Positions 36,122-46,674 of a stretch of DNA of 64,000 nt are shown here, in pieces. The notes beneath the pieces are model-generated. The model searched no databases. It was not told where the DNA came from and saw only the letters and a list, made by a program, of their open reading frames with translations. Location of the stretch: assembly GCA_017607445.1 (NCBI GenBank), contig JAEVHH010000003.1:5146001-5210000 (forward strand). Direction: 5' to 3'. The position numbers were made by a program, and so were the translations under genes. Numbering within the stretch: the stretch's first letter is position 1; each line of letters starts with the position of its first letter. The stretch comes from Histoplasma ohiense. Taxonomy: Eukaryota > Ascomycota > Eurotiomycetes > Onygenales > Ajellomycetaceae.

Positions 36122-36655
36122 TGTAATGAGTGTACTTTGATTAATGATTTGATACTATTCTAATTACAGATTACAAATTGATTAAGAAAAGAAAGAGAAA
36201 AGAAATCAGAAGAAAAGGTTGTATGAAGAGGGTTCTTATAGAAGAAAGTTCAGAGTGGAAGAATATCAGAAGCTGCTTCACAGTGGAGCATGAAGTGGAA
36301 GAATATTAAGAGATATGTGTAAGAATTGTTAGAAGCTATGTGAGTGTGGAATGTAGGGTGGGGGAATCATTGAGAGCTATGCAGAAGAATCATTAGAGAC
36401 TACATGAGCATGGAACACAGAGTGGGAGAATGTAAGGAGCTATATGGAAGAATTGTTAGAGACTACACAAGCGCGGAGCACAGAGTGAAAGAATGTTAAG
36501 AGCTATGTGAAAGAATTGTTAGAAACTACATGAGTGCGGAGCACAGAGTGGAAGAACATCGAGGGTTACACAAGATCACAATGGCCAGAAATGAGTGGGT
36601 GCAGGAGGGGAGTTGATTGTGTAAGTTAATTACTAACGGGTGCTAACCCGTCACA
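36122..36655 (-). repeat. 5' LTR of B3
   Basis: 534 bp, with most CpG at its start converted to TG or CA, while CpG survives near its end (CACAAGCGCGG, CTAACCCGTCACA). Confidence 0.92.
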
Positions 36656-37877
36656 AATTTATACTTAAAGAGTTTTGCAAATAGATTTGCATACTTGAGA
36701 TGTTCTAGCATCTTAGTAACATACATTTTATATTTCTGCTTTGAATTGAAGAATATGAGAATGTCATCCAAATAGACAACACAATATATATTCAACAAAT
36801 CAGACAAGGCATTGTTAATGTATGCTTGAAATATCACTGAAATATTAGCTAGTTTAAATGATATAACTACATACTCAAAATGTTCATATCTTGTTCTAAA
36901 AGCTGTCTTTCAACAGTCTTTTGCTGCTATAAGTATATGATGATAGACATCTTGAAGATTCAGCTTAGTGAATACTTTGGCTTTTGAAAGTCTGTCAAAT
37001 AATTCACTTATTAGAGATAGAGAGTATTGATTTTTGATGATGATTTGATTTAATTTTTGATAGTCTATACAAAGATGAAGTTCATCATTTTTTTTGAGAA
37101 CAAAGAGAATTAATGCATCAGCTGAGCTACTGAATAATTGTATTCATTCTTTATCTAATGCATTTTTTAAATATTCTCTTAGAGCAGCTAACTCAGTTTC
37201 AGAGAGATTGTATATTAGTATAAATAAAGATTGTGTATCAGATTTGAAATCTATACAATGTTCTGTCTTTTCTGATCTTTTTACACTTATAGCAGCTTCT
37301 TCTGAGAAGATATGCATGTATGATATGATATAATCAAGTAGATCAATTGACAAGTCTGAATATGCAGCTGAAAATATATATAAAGCATGTTTTGAGTCTT
37401 TTGAATGTTCTGTAGATAATACTACAAGCATTTCTACTTTAGCTTCTGTGAGAACTTCAGCTAAGACATCTTATTCAGAAATAATTTGAAGCTGTTGTTT
37501 ATCTTCAGAGCTTCTAAAAAAGAAATATTTATCTGATCAATCTATAAAAGAATTTGTTTGTTTTAATCAAGAAAATTCTAATACAAGATTGTAGTTCTTC
37601 ATCTTCATCACATGAAAGAAATGAGATATCTGCTGTGTATTATTCTTGTGATCAGTGACAGTAGTTGCAATGTTATACTCTCTGAAAAAGTACATTATAC
37701 ATTTATCAATCAATTTGATTATTTTGATTTTACAGTGAGCAGCTTCTAGATTGTGATTCTTTGCTCAAAATTCATTGACACAGTTCATTTCTGATTCAGA
37801 GTCTAGTAGTGCAAGCACTTTTTGCAGACTCTTAGATGTAGTGAGTTTCACTGTGATAGTGAAGTTTAAGATATTTT
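36656..37877 (-). pseudogene. pol: D1 pol, 5' piece (RT and protease)
   Basis: RT with VYLDDILIFFNSKQKY (36643-36837 region; YxDD intact) and the RT N-terminus (37144-37431, SLFILIYNLSETELAALREYL). A protease remnant reads LALLDSESEMNCVNEF near 37760-37820 (DSG to DSE). It ends at the hAT insertion and its TSD. Confidence 0.82.
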
Positions 37878-38160
37878 TAGACTGGCCGGTGGGACCATGA
37901 ATTTCACATTTGATTTGATTTGGTTTGGTCCCAGTCCATTTCTTGGTGTGATTTCCAGTGGGACCAGGATCAGAATGGGAGTGTAAAGGGATCAAAATTT
38001 TCAGAAATGGAGTGTAAAAGGATCAGATTTAGATCTAACATGACTATTATGAGATCAACAAAATTTATTATTCCATGCAAAGTGACTGACTATGAAAAAT
38101 AAGAATGTGACCTGGGACTGATCATGATTTTAGCTCAAGTTTGGTCCCATTCTGATGATT
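37878..38160. promoter_or_regulatory. hAT left end with subterminal TGGGACC/GGTCCCA repeats
   Basis: TAGACTGGC TIR followed by the motif GGGACC or its complement GGTCCC at about 37893, 37928, 37968 and 38143, with a decayed form near 38110. Related decayed motifs (TGGTTCTG, GGGACT, GGGATC) recur at the right end 43490-43700. Subterminal repeats of this kind are typical transposase-binding sites in hAT elements. Confidence 0.65.
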
Positions 38161-38163
38161 ATG

Positions 38164-38241
38164 TAATACATGACAATTGATAACAATTATTGATAACACT
38201 CACAATACATGACAATTGGTAATGATTATTGGTAACACTCA
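38164..38241. repeat. Two tandem copies of a 39-bp unit in hAT
   Basis: AATACATGACAATTGATAAC... and AATACATGACAATTGGTAAT..., each ending TAACACTCAC. A related GGTAACACTCAC segment lies near the other end at about 43421-43432. It could be part of the subterminal binding region. Confidence 0.7.
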
Positions 38242-38255
38242 CAAGCTCATTAATA

Positions 38256-40655
38256 CTATATACAATCACATCCAATTTTTTCCTCCACTATATCATTGAA
38301 AGAGAATTCTGTCACAATAGAATTCTTATCAACAATTTCTTTTTCTTTTTCATGCTTAATCATCATCAATTTCTTTACAGTTTCTTCTTGCAATTGACTA
38401 TGATGATAGTGACAAATATCTCAACTTGAGTTAAACTTTCTCTTCATACCAACTTCTGTCAATGAAATTGTCAGAATATCATGTGCCATCATTGCCACTG
38501 TTGAGTACTGACTGCTGATCATCCTCCACAGATCTAAAATAGATTTTTCTTTGATATTAACAGAATCATCATATAGATAGCAGTCAAATTCAGTGTTGCA
38601 AGAATTTTGTTTGTTCAGATTTTCAGCAGCAATCAATGAGTGCAAATCCTTAATCAATAAATATTAGTAACAGATTAATATCAATATCTCAGTGAGTATT
38701 ATAAAAAACAAAGTTACTAATCAAAGAATCATGCTCTATTGACTCTTCAATTTGTGTATTATTCTGTTCATATTGTTGATAGTTGTTGTTGTAGTATGTC
38801 TGAGCTATATCAACATAGATTTGTCATTCTTCCACTGTCCAATCCCTGGGAGTATATGCATTGATTCAATGAGAGGGATCAAGTACAGCAGCAACAGCAT
38901 AGTAATCAGCAAATGATTGATTGATTCTTGTATAATACTCTGCAAGTTTGTCTCAAGCTCTTTCAATTGCTGCAGAAATAACTCTATCTCAGAATTGCTC
39001 TTCTTATACATGAGTCATCTGAGTTTCCAAATGAGTAAATAAACTGTTGTATATTCATCAAGAAGCTTGCATCATTGGTGTTACTGTAATAGACACAGTC
39101 TTTGTTGTTTTGTAAAAGATAAACAACAGTTCAACAACATATTTTAACTGTGCTCACTCTGTATCAGAAAGTTTCAGAGCATGAATCTTCTCTTGCTTAG
39201 AATTCTGAACTCAATGATTCACAGCATCTTTTAGTCAAAGTGCTTGAACTGCCATCTTATAGATAGAACTCCACTGTGTTCAAACATCTTGTATCATATT
39301 AAGAGGAGGAACTGAGCTGTGTGTGGCTTGAATATTGTGGAATTGTTGTTGTTGTTTGAGAGAAGTACTGATTGCATTGGCAATGTGATGAATCTAAAAA
39401 AGATAATAAGATAGTTAGCAAATTGATCAATTTTCACTGAAGCATTATCAAATATCATTAACTTGTGAAGGGTTGATGAGAATGTGATGTGAGTAACAAT
39501 TTCAACATCATTCTCATCAAAACAACTGATCAGTTCTGTGTTTTCAGATTCAATATTCAGGCCTTTAATCAATGCTTGAACAACAAGCTGAATAACATGT
39601 GCAATACAGAGAATATGTCCATGTTTATCATTTCATCTATACAATATCAGTTTTTGTTTCAGACTCTGCATCATGATCAAGTTGTTTGCTGCATTGTCTG
39701 TTGTGATTGTGAGAAGATCTGATGAAATATCTCAGTAATCATTTTTAATAATTGTCATGAGAATATTAGTCATATATTCATCTGTATGACTGCTCTTCAA
39801 TTGTTCAAAGTCAATCAATTTCTCTTTATAATTTCAATCCTCATCAATGAAATAACAAACTGCACTCAAAAAGGATAGATTATTGATGCTTGTTCATGCA
39901 TTCACTGTCAGTGATATCTTCTGTTGTTTCTTCAACAGAAGTTTAAGTTGTTGCATATCATTGTTGTAATGTGTATCAAGAGAAGAGTGGAGACTGGATT
40001 GATGAGGAATTTGAATATGTGAATTAAGCATTTGAAGTAAAGTTTGAAATTCTGAGTTTTCAACAACATACAGTGGAAGATTCAAGAATATATATAGATG
40101 TAGAAGTTGTTCTCAAAAGTTGTCTGATGAAAGAGTTGGAATTGAAAGATTGATATCAGTTTGTTGTCATTTTCACATGTTTTTCTGCAAAATAGTACAT
40201 AAGTGTTATCAAATATTGTTATTATTAATGAGAGTAGATGATATAAGTATCAGTCTATGAAGAATATTCTGATGTTTTTCTCTAAGCTGTAGACAATCAG
40301 CAGATTTCAAATGTTGTGTGATTTCTTCTGATTCATGTCCACTTCAGAATGAATGTTTTTGTATGAAGTTGCAATGATTACAGCAGAGAAATGGCTCTTC
40401 AGTGATCTTCACAGCAACTTGTTGAAAGTTTTTTCATAGATCTTCTCATTGTCTATACTGGCTTTTTTATAGATTGCATTGTTTTTCATCATCAAGAAAA
40501 AAGAAAGTGTGCATTCATCAGACTTGAAAGAGCTCATCTTGTAAGAACTTGTAAACAATATAAATTGTTTGATTCACTCTTATTTCTATAAGATCTTGAA
40601 CCTTCATTAAAGAAGGTGATGAATTCTCTGATTCAGCAATTACTGAAGTTGCCAT
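38256..40655 (-). pseudogene. hAT transposase
   Basis: Minus strand, from the ATG with complement 40653-40655 (MATSVIAESENSSPS) to TAG at 38256-38258, about 800 codons. It has a BED-type finger, C-N-H-C ... H-L-K-S-A-D-C (about 40293-40385). The C-terminal hAT dimerisation domain (38421-38657) reads LDLWRMISSQYSTVAMMAHDIL then TEVGMKRKFNSS, matching the family pattern W..YP.LA..A.DIL....S..ERLFS. It is followed by DICHYRRSQL-type residues and ETVKKLMMIKH. Many in-frame TGA and some TAA make it non-functional. The acidic DDE residues lie in the middle part, which I could not align by eye. Confidence 0.85.
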
Positions 40656-41169
40656 GATGAATATAAATGATGAGAAATTATGTGTGGAATGAATTCTGAG
40701 GATAATAAAGTTAAGAAATTTGTTGAGTTTTTTTTTACTCCCTTTTCATTAACCCACTCTAATTGGTTAGAACACTAGTAGAATATATTTATAAACAACA
40801 ACAAAATTATGATAAAATAGAAAAGAATGATAATTAAAATATTAAAGATATTATTAAGGTTTATATGAAAAGTTGATTCATTAGATATATTATCTATCTC
40901 TAATATATCACAATTCCACAGTATGAATTTATCACCTTTCATTGTTTACTGATACTATATGTAAAGTCACACACACCTTACAGTATACATACACATATAT
41001 ATATATATATATATCATGAGCATAATATCACTATGATAATATATTCTCACAACAAAGAATTGCATAATGTAAAATATCAAATAAAAAATTTGTAATCTCT
41101 GACAGATAATAATACAATTAATTTAGCAAAAATATTAAAAAACAAATATGTAAAAAAAAAAATTTTTTC
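40656..41169. other. hAT spacer with (AT)n tract
   Basis: 514 bp between the transposase start and the Lys-rich gene end, AT-rich, with ATATATAT runs at about 40994-41013. No gene seen. Promoter of the transposase expected here. Confidence 0.5.
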
Positions 41170-42054
41170 TTAGATCATTTTCTCTTCTTCTTCAACTTTC
41201 TTCTTCTTCTTCTTCTTCTTCTTCTTCTTCTTCTTCTTTTTCTTTTTCTCTTCATTCTTCACAATTCAATTCTTCTCTTTCTTCTCCTTCCTCTTCTTCT
41301 TCTTCTCATTCAAGGAAACAATCATCTCAAAACCCTTCTCAGCTATCTTCTCAGATGAGAGAGAACTTTTCTCTCTTTTCATCAGATTTATTTAAGCTTC
41401 AAAGTTCTGCATCTTCTGATCTGCTGCCTCAGATTCTATCTCTGTAGCAAGCAAATTAGCATATTCAGAAAGCAATACTGTCTCCTCAATATTCTGAATC
41501 ATTGAATGTATACAAGATCTAAACAAGGCCTCAATGCTCTGATTCTCTTCAGAAGTCTGCTAATCAATTAGACAACAGAATCATTATCAAAAAGTGTTAT
41601 CAATGAATATATTTAAAATACAATCTATCAGCTTGAGCTTCTTTGTCTTGTAGACAAACACATCTTCAATCTTCTTCTGACAGTGCTTTTTCACAGTCAT
41701 CATCTTCTCAGTTCTCTCTCTTTTTATCTTGATTTCAAATTATTTCTGTGAGTACTTCTGATCTCAGCACTGCTGCATGAGCAACTCCACTGCTTCCTTC
41801 TCCAACTTCTCACACATTAAGTCATTGACATCATTCCTTTCATAATATTAGTCAAATTTCAGCAGAAGCATTACTCAAAATCATTATCAATCTACTTCAT
41901 TATAAAGTTTTTTCAAGACAATATGATGTATCTTGTGATCAGTCTCTTCACATTTGAAGAATTCTTTCTCTTCCCTCTCAAGGTGATGATGGTGCTTGTG
42001 TGTCTTGATGGTATGCAGAGCCATCAAATGTTTCTTGAAGAGGGAGACAGATAT
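41170..42054 (-). pseudogene. hAT cargo gene: Lys/Glu-rich coiled-coil protein
   Basis: Minus strand, collinear with the better preserved copy at 62221-63102. Here the start codon is ATA instead of ATG. The N-terminal exon reads LFKKHLMALHTIKTHKHHHH then EREEKEFFKCEETDHK. A probable intron follows near 41820-41885, then a basic helical segment and a coiled-coil region. The Lys/Glu tract at the end corresponds to the (TTC)n microsatellite at 41200-41237. I recognise no family. Composition (basic, coiled-coil, Lys-rich tail) fits a nuclear protein. Confidence 0.55.
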
Positions 42055-42645
42055 GTTTTCAACAGAAGAGAGAGAGAGAAACACATTCTAATTATAATGA
42101 TGAAGATTTCTAGAGAAAATAATATATTCTTTTTATAAGTTACTATCCACACAGAAATGTGATGAGAAGAACAGAGATATATCAAAGAATTCAAGAAGAA
42201 AGAAAATCTACTTCTATATATTATGAGAAATTATATATCTCATAGCAACACTGTTTGCATTTTTGTGCTACTTGTTGATATCACATGCTGCATGCACTCT
42301 GCAAGTTATATTATGACTGAATGCAGATGAGATGTTTCTTTGTTGCTATAGAGATTATTTGCATATACAATCTCTCAGTTTAACATTCACACATGTTTTT
42401 CTTTTTCTTTGTTCTTTCTCTCTTCTCTCTCTAACCCATCATAATTCCGCAGCAGTATGTTAACTATTAAAAGCAATATGAATATCTCAATGTTTTCTGC
42501 AAATGAATACTGATTGATTAATTGATTCTATCTAGCAAATTCATTGCCACAAGTCTCTGTCCTTTCCCCTCTGAAATCTATGCATCTATTCCCTGCGCTC
42601 ATCCCCTCTCACTCCCTGATTCCTCCCCCCCCTCCAACAAAAAAA

Positions 42646-43245
42646 ATGGCCCGTGATAAGGGTATCTCTCATCAGAGAGCAATGCCAACAACTGCTGCTT
42701 CCCACAAGGCAGTATATGAGCAGTGAGTGACAGAGTGGGAAGTGATCTGAGCTCATCATCATAAGCAGCATCCCAATGCTTGCTGTGCTGTGTGAGAGAT
42801 GCACAACCCCCGCCCTTGTATGAAAAAAGTGAATAAGCAGAGTATGAAATTCAAAGTAATACTTTTTGATAATACTAGATACTGATATGAAAGTAGAAGC
42901 TATCTGTGAGATCTGTTATTATCAGAAGTCTGAGAATCTCATTTTCTCCAAGACTGTGTTTGCATGTCTTGTTCAGAAGATTGATGGGGGAAAGTATCAC
43001 TTTCAGCATTCTGCTCTCAATGCTCTTCAAGTTGCTGTGGAGACAACATTGATCACACTTTTTGAGTGTATGATATCATGTGAAAACAGATGTAACAATA
43101 TCTCACTAATCATTTCATAGATGATCTTAAAGTTATGATTTATTGTGAGTGAGTGACTCTCACTGTGAGAGATATTAGATTGGTGGTGGAGATTGCTGAA
43201 GAATTGAGTAGTAATTTTTTTGATGATTATAGATTGAAAAAATGA
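42646..43245 (+). pseudogene. Histone H3-like gene inside hAT (copy 1)
   Basis: Three exons: 42646-42817, 42879-43067 and 43121-43245 (161 codons plus stop; canonical H3 has about 136). Both introns (61 and 53 bp) have GTATGA donors and phase 1. Intron 2 has a CTAAT branch and a TAG acceptor. Exon 2 reads EICEICYYQKSENLIF-like sequence aligning to ALREIRRYQKSTELLI of H3. Where copy 1 has TGT and copy 2 CAT the ancestral codon is CGT (Arg), restoring REIR. Alpha 2 (FQ-x-SALNALQVAVE...LFE) matches FQSSAVMALQEAAEAYLVGLFE. Across the second intron, 23 residues align without gaps to [23 protein letters not shown] (ending MTLTVRDIRL-like). The tail begins MARDK, keeping a Lys at position 4, but is otherwise unlike H3. 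Four TGA codons interrupt this copy. The loop before alpha 2 is shorter than in H3, so it is not obviously CENP-A-like. Confidence 0.82.
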
Positions 43246-43739
43246 GTTTTGTTTTATTTTTATTTTTTTTTTTCATTATTTTTTTTTTTGCTGAAGATTT
43301 TTGTTTTTTTTTTTTTTATAATATTCTCAGTTGTTGTTTTTGTTTTTGTTTTTTAATTTTCAAAATATCTACAGACATATAATGATATTTCTGTTGTGAC
43401 ATCAAAAAGATAATGATATTTGGTAACACTCACATCATAATTAGCTACCATTCAGTATAAAGGTATATGTATTATGTAATTATGAGTAAGTCATGGTTCT
43501 GTTTGGTTCTGTTTTGTAAAATGAGATCAAATGGGACTGTGACTCAGAAATCAAGGTAAGAACAGTATTTGGAACCTAAATATTTCTCATAAACAGTGAA
43601 ATGAGACCAGAGCTATAATACAAACAGTGTAAAGTGACTGGTTTGAAAAACAATATATGGGATCAGGACCAAAATATACAAGAATGGGATCAATGCTAAA
43701 ATTGGTCATGGTCTCATGCACAGTCACACAGCCAGTCTA
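43246..43739. other. hAT right end with poly-T tracts and subterminal repeats
   Basis: Long T runs at about 43258-43320 (copy 2 has the matching A runs), a GGTAACACTCAC segment near 43421-43432, then decayed GGGACC-like motifs and the TIR GCCAGTCTA at 43731-43739. No gene. Confidence 0.6.
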
Positions 43740-45240
43740 GATATTTTTGTATCAACTTTTCATACTTATGACTGTCATTGTAAGTTGAATGATGTGTCTT
43801 AAGCATTTTTTGAGTTCTTTGAGTTCTTCATATCTTTCACATTGAGTTTCAAATCAGATTTGATGTTTTTGAATTTGTCTTTGAGTTGTTTGAAACACAA
43901 ATCAATGATATGTTCTGATCACTTACAATAATGGCAATATTTTGATTGAGTGAAGTCATTGAACTTTGTAGTGTCATTTCATCTGTATTTGTTTTGTGAT
44001 CTATTATCAGCATTATTTCTGTTGTTAAAGTTTTGAGTGGGGTTTTTGAAATTTGACTTCTCTTTAAGTTTCTTTCATCTCTCTGACAGATTCAATTCTG
44101 TCATTGCAAGTTTATGTAGAGTGACATTATAGCTTAACTCTTTCAATTTGATTACATATTTGTTGAATTCTTGACAAACAGAAGGTAGAACTTTCATATA
44201 GAGATGTGATTTCTGATAATATTTGTTATAAGAATGCTGCAGATACTCTTCAATTGATTGTAAGTATGAAGTAAATTGTTGAACTGTCTGATCTTTTTGT
44301 TGCTCTGTTTTTCAGTACTGTCTATCAGTATTTCAGAAACTTCTATCTGAATTGATGATTTGACATTGCATTCAATTAACAAATTCTTCTCATGGTGGCA
44401 AAGTCTGTATATTATATGTATGTTGATATCAACATTGTTGCATCTCGACATTGAAATGAGTGACAGCTTCGATGATCTTTCAATGATTGTGTTCATTGTA
44501 GTAATCAAGATCACTGACATGGAAAGCAATAGCAGCTGTAACAAAGTTTTTGAATTCTTTCAATCTTTGATCTCAGAATTTTTCCACATCTCTTCAAGAA
44601 GAATGACTGCTTTCAAATTCTTTCATACTTTGATCTCAGAATTTTTTCACATCTCTCTGAGAAGAGTGACTGCTCATGCTGAGATCTTGAAGTTCTAATT
44701 GTCAAAGTGGTATCCAACTATGTCTTCCACTGACAGTAATCACAGTGCTTTTTACTAAGATGTTGAATACTTGTAGTGTGAGTTCTGATGATCTGAGAAT
44801 ACTTGTGATGTTATTGCAGTTATCATTCATACTAGTTGCATCTCTACTGTGATTCAAATATGCTTCTAGTATATTTCAGATGACTGAAATTGTTTCATTC
44901 AATTCTTGCAGTAAAGTGTCACACTGATATTGAAGTTTTTACAATTCTTTCTCAGTCTGTAATTTTTTGATTCTTCTGATCACAGCTATCTTCTCAATTT
45001 CAATTGTACTGAGATCTTCAGAAGAGATGTCCTCTTCTGAACTATACTCAGAGTCTGATTTTATAGAGAAAGATGATGTTTGTTATGCACTTTCAGTGGC
45101 AGAAGTATGTGTTTTGTGGTTTTCTTTCATGATGTTTGTTGCTTTGAATTCAGCAGTAGCATGAGTACAGTGAATGCTGTGAATAGAGATTATGACTATT
45201 ATTCAATGAATTGTCTCTTGAAGATTGAGTGATTAGAAAC
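43740..45240 (-). pseudogene. gag: D1 gag
   Basis: Collinear with D2 gag (56770-58471). Minus-strand fragments include LSSMSVILITTMN and YRLCHHEKNLLIECNVKSS (44194-44544). A CCHC-type knuckle near 43910-43950 matches that of D2. The N-terminal, acidic and Ser-rich part lies near 45000-45170. Broken by TGA and frameshifts. Confidence 0.75.
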
Positions 45241-45498
45241 TGTGAGATGTAGTGACAGTGTGAAGAGTAACAGTAGAAGATAGTTTATAGTGTAGCAGAG
45301 ATAATAGTAATATATTGTAGAGTGTAGTAGTGTAATATAGTATAGCTAATTGCTAAGAAAGAAAAGAAAGAGAAAGAAGATGTGTGAAATACATACATTG
45401 ATATATATATACATATAGAAATAGCGGTAGTGAGAGTATAATAGAAAGAGGTAAGAATATGCGAAGATAATAAGGAAATAATAAACAAGTGCATTATA
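45241..45498 (-). repeat. 5' LTR of D1
   Basis: About 258 bp, TGTGAGATGTAG...GCATTATA (terminal CA changed to TA). It keeps AGCGGTAG. The right flank TGATGTGTAAAG is family A gag sequence (compare 4743-4756), so D1 inserted in A3. Confidence 0.85.
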
Positions 45499-46131
45499 TG
45501 ATGTGTAAAGAGAGTTAATATACAATTTTTATAGTTTTTGAATTCTAATATATTTTTTTCTTGATAGTATTTTTTAATCTCTAATCTCAATAATATTTCA
45601 TTATCATCATCTGTATCATCTGCAGATCAATTTTGCAGCAGTTTTATGATAATATTCTGAGTTAATTGAGATTCAATAAAAGTATTTTCATGAATCTGTG
45701 CTTTCAATTTGTTGAGCTGTTGTTGTGCATGCAGAATAGCTAATTGCTGCTTCTGTTCATGAATTTGATTGTTCAACTGTTGCAGATATGCATTGTGATT
45801 GTCAGAGATGATAGAGAATTCAGATTGATTTTCAAAAAATCTTATATATATTGAAATCATTGTAAGAGATGGTTGTAGGTATAATTATGAGAGTAGTGTG
45901 AAGTACACATATAGAATGTTAAGAAGGTAGTAATCTCTATTATTCAAAGCTAATCACTGATCTTCTAATATCTATAGATATCAGTGAGTATTATATAGAT
46001 GATCATCATACTCTACAGCTGTCTACAGTGCTGTGTGCTATATCTCTTCTCATTAATTCTGATGTGTTCTGTGTTCTTCTATTGTCATATAGCTATTTTC
46101 TAATATAGATATCTCTGTTGCATCTATTACA
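45499..46131 (-). mobile_element. Family A copy A3: gag N-terminus and LTR (45861-46131)
   Basis: The gag start MISIYIRFFENQSEFS (ATG complement 45858-45860) directly abuts the 271-bp LTR, lacking the 105-bp leader seen in A1. Cut on the left by D1. The same LTR also serves as the left (3') LTR of A2. Confidence 0.82.
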
Positions 46132-46674
46132 ATTATCTCTCTTCTTCAAAGGCCTGGTTCTCAGAGCTTCTTACTGCAATGTGTGAAGTTTGTAATATAT
46201 GCTGCATGATTGATATTGTCTAAAGTTCACAGAATTGGGCTGGATTAATTGTTGGAGTTAATTTCAAAGTGTTGCTGTTTTGAGAGAACATTTTTCCATC
46301 TTCAGTGTCATTGCAGTTCAATCATGATTTAGACACAACTTCTGAATTCCTTTTCTTTGACTTTTACATCAAAAAATTGTATCCTTACAAAATCATCACC
46401 ACCATCACCATCAATGATTTTTTATTTAAAAAGAATATGTCAATTTATCAAACAAAGTATGCTGTATTCTTCTATGTGATTTTTATTGTGAAATTCAAAG
46501 TTTTGATTGTGTGGTTGCATTTTCTATTTTGGATTGAGTTTTGTGTTGTTGCAATCTTTTTGATCAACATTGCAATATTGATTTCAATCTTCAATATCTG
46601 TTTTTCTTTCTTATTGCTTTTGCTTCTTCTTCTTCTTTGAACAAGGTCTTGATACTAATTAAAGTTATGATAGA

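Larger units (their letters stand above)
30578..36655 (-). mobile_element. Family B copy B3, complete, TSD AATTT
   Basis: 6078 bp with 534-bp LTRs at 30578-31111 and 36122-36655 and a perfect 5-bp target duplication AATTT (30573-30577 and 36656-36660) in D1. The uninterrupted site is visible in D2 near 55550. This is the best reference copy of family B: no antisense gene, and the chromodomain abuts the 3' LTR. Confidence 0.95.
37878..43739 (-). mobile_element. hAT-family DNA transposon carrying a histone H3-like gene (copy 1)
   Basis: 5862 bp with ends TAGACTGGC ... GCCAGTCTA and a perfect 8-bp target duplication GATATTTT (37870-37877 and 43740-43747) in D1 gag, the hallmark of hAT. The uninterrupted site is at 56768-56776. 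It encodes a minus-strand transposase (38256-40655), a minus-strand Lys/Glu-rich protein (41170-42054) and a plus-strand H3-like gene (42646-43245). An inverted second copy starts at 60512 and has the same gene order, so the three genes travel together. Confidence 0.93.
28832..45498 (-). mobile_element. Family D copy D1, split by B3 and hAT
   Basis: Minus-strand element with three internal pieces: 28832-30577 (integrase, RNase H), 36656-37877 (RT, protease) and 43740-45240 (gag). The 5' LTR is at 45241-45498. The pieces join collinearly when compared with D2 (53812-58471). B3 is flanked by AATTT and the hAT by GATATTTT, giving clean excision points. The 3' end of D1, where D2 has its antisense gene, is missing. 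Confidence 0.9.

Noticed and set aside
40990..41015. (AT)n and poly-T/A tracts as a replication origin or centromere signal
   Set aside because: They are internal parts of the hAT, present in both copies; simple low-complexity sequence.
42646..43245. CENP-A identity for the H3-like gene
   Set aside because: The loop before alpha 2 is shorter than in H3, not longer as in CENP-A; the tail is unlike either. Left as H3-like.
45285..45590. Frames through D LTRs (also 51000-51290, 57260-57649, 28669-28950)
   Set aside because: They follow the LTR sequence itself, which recurs as solo LTRs; not genes.
46305..46640. 111-codon hydrophobic open frame upstream of the A2 antisense gene
   Set aside because: Thymine-rich sequence makes long Phe/Ile/Leu frames by chance; it ends in a CTT repeat, and no family or second copy supports it.
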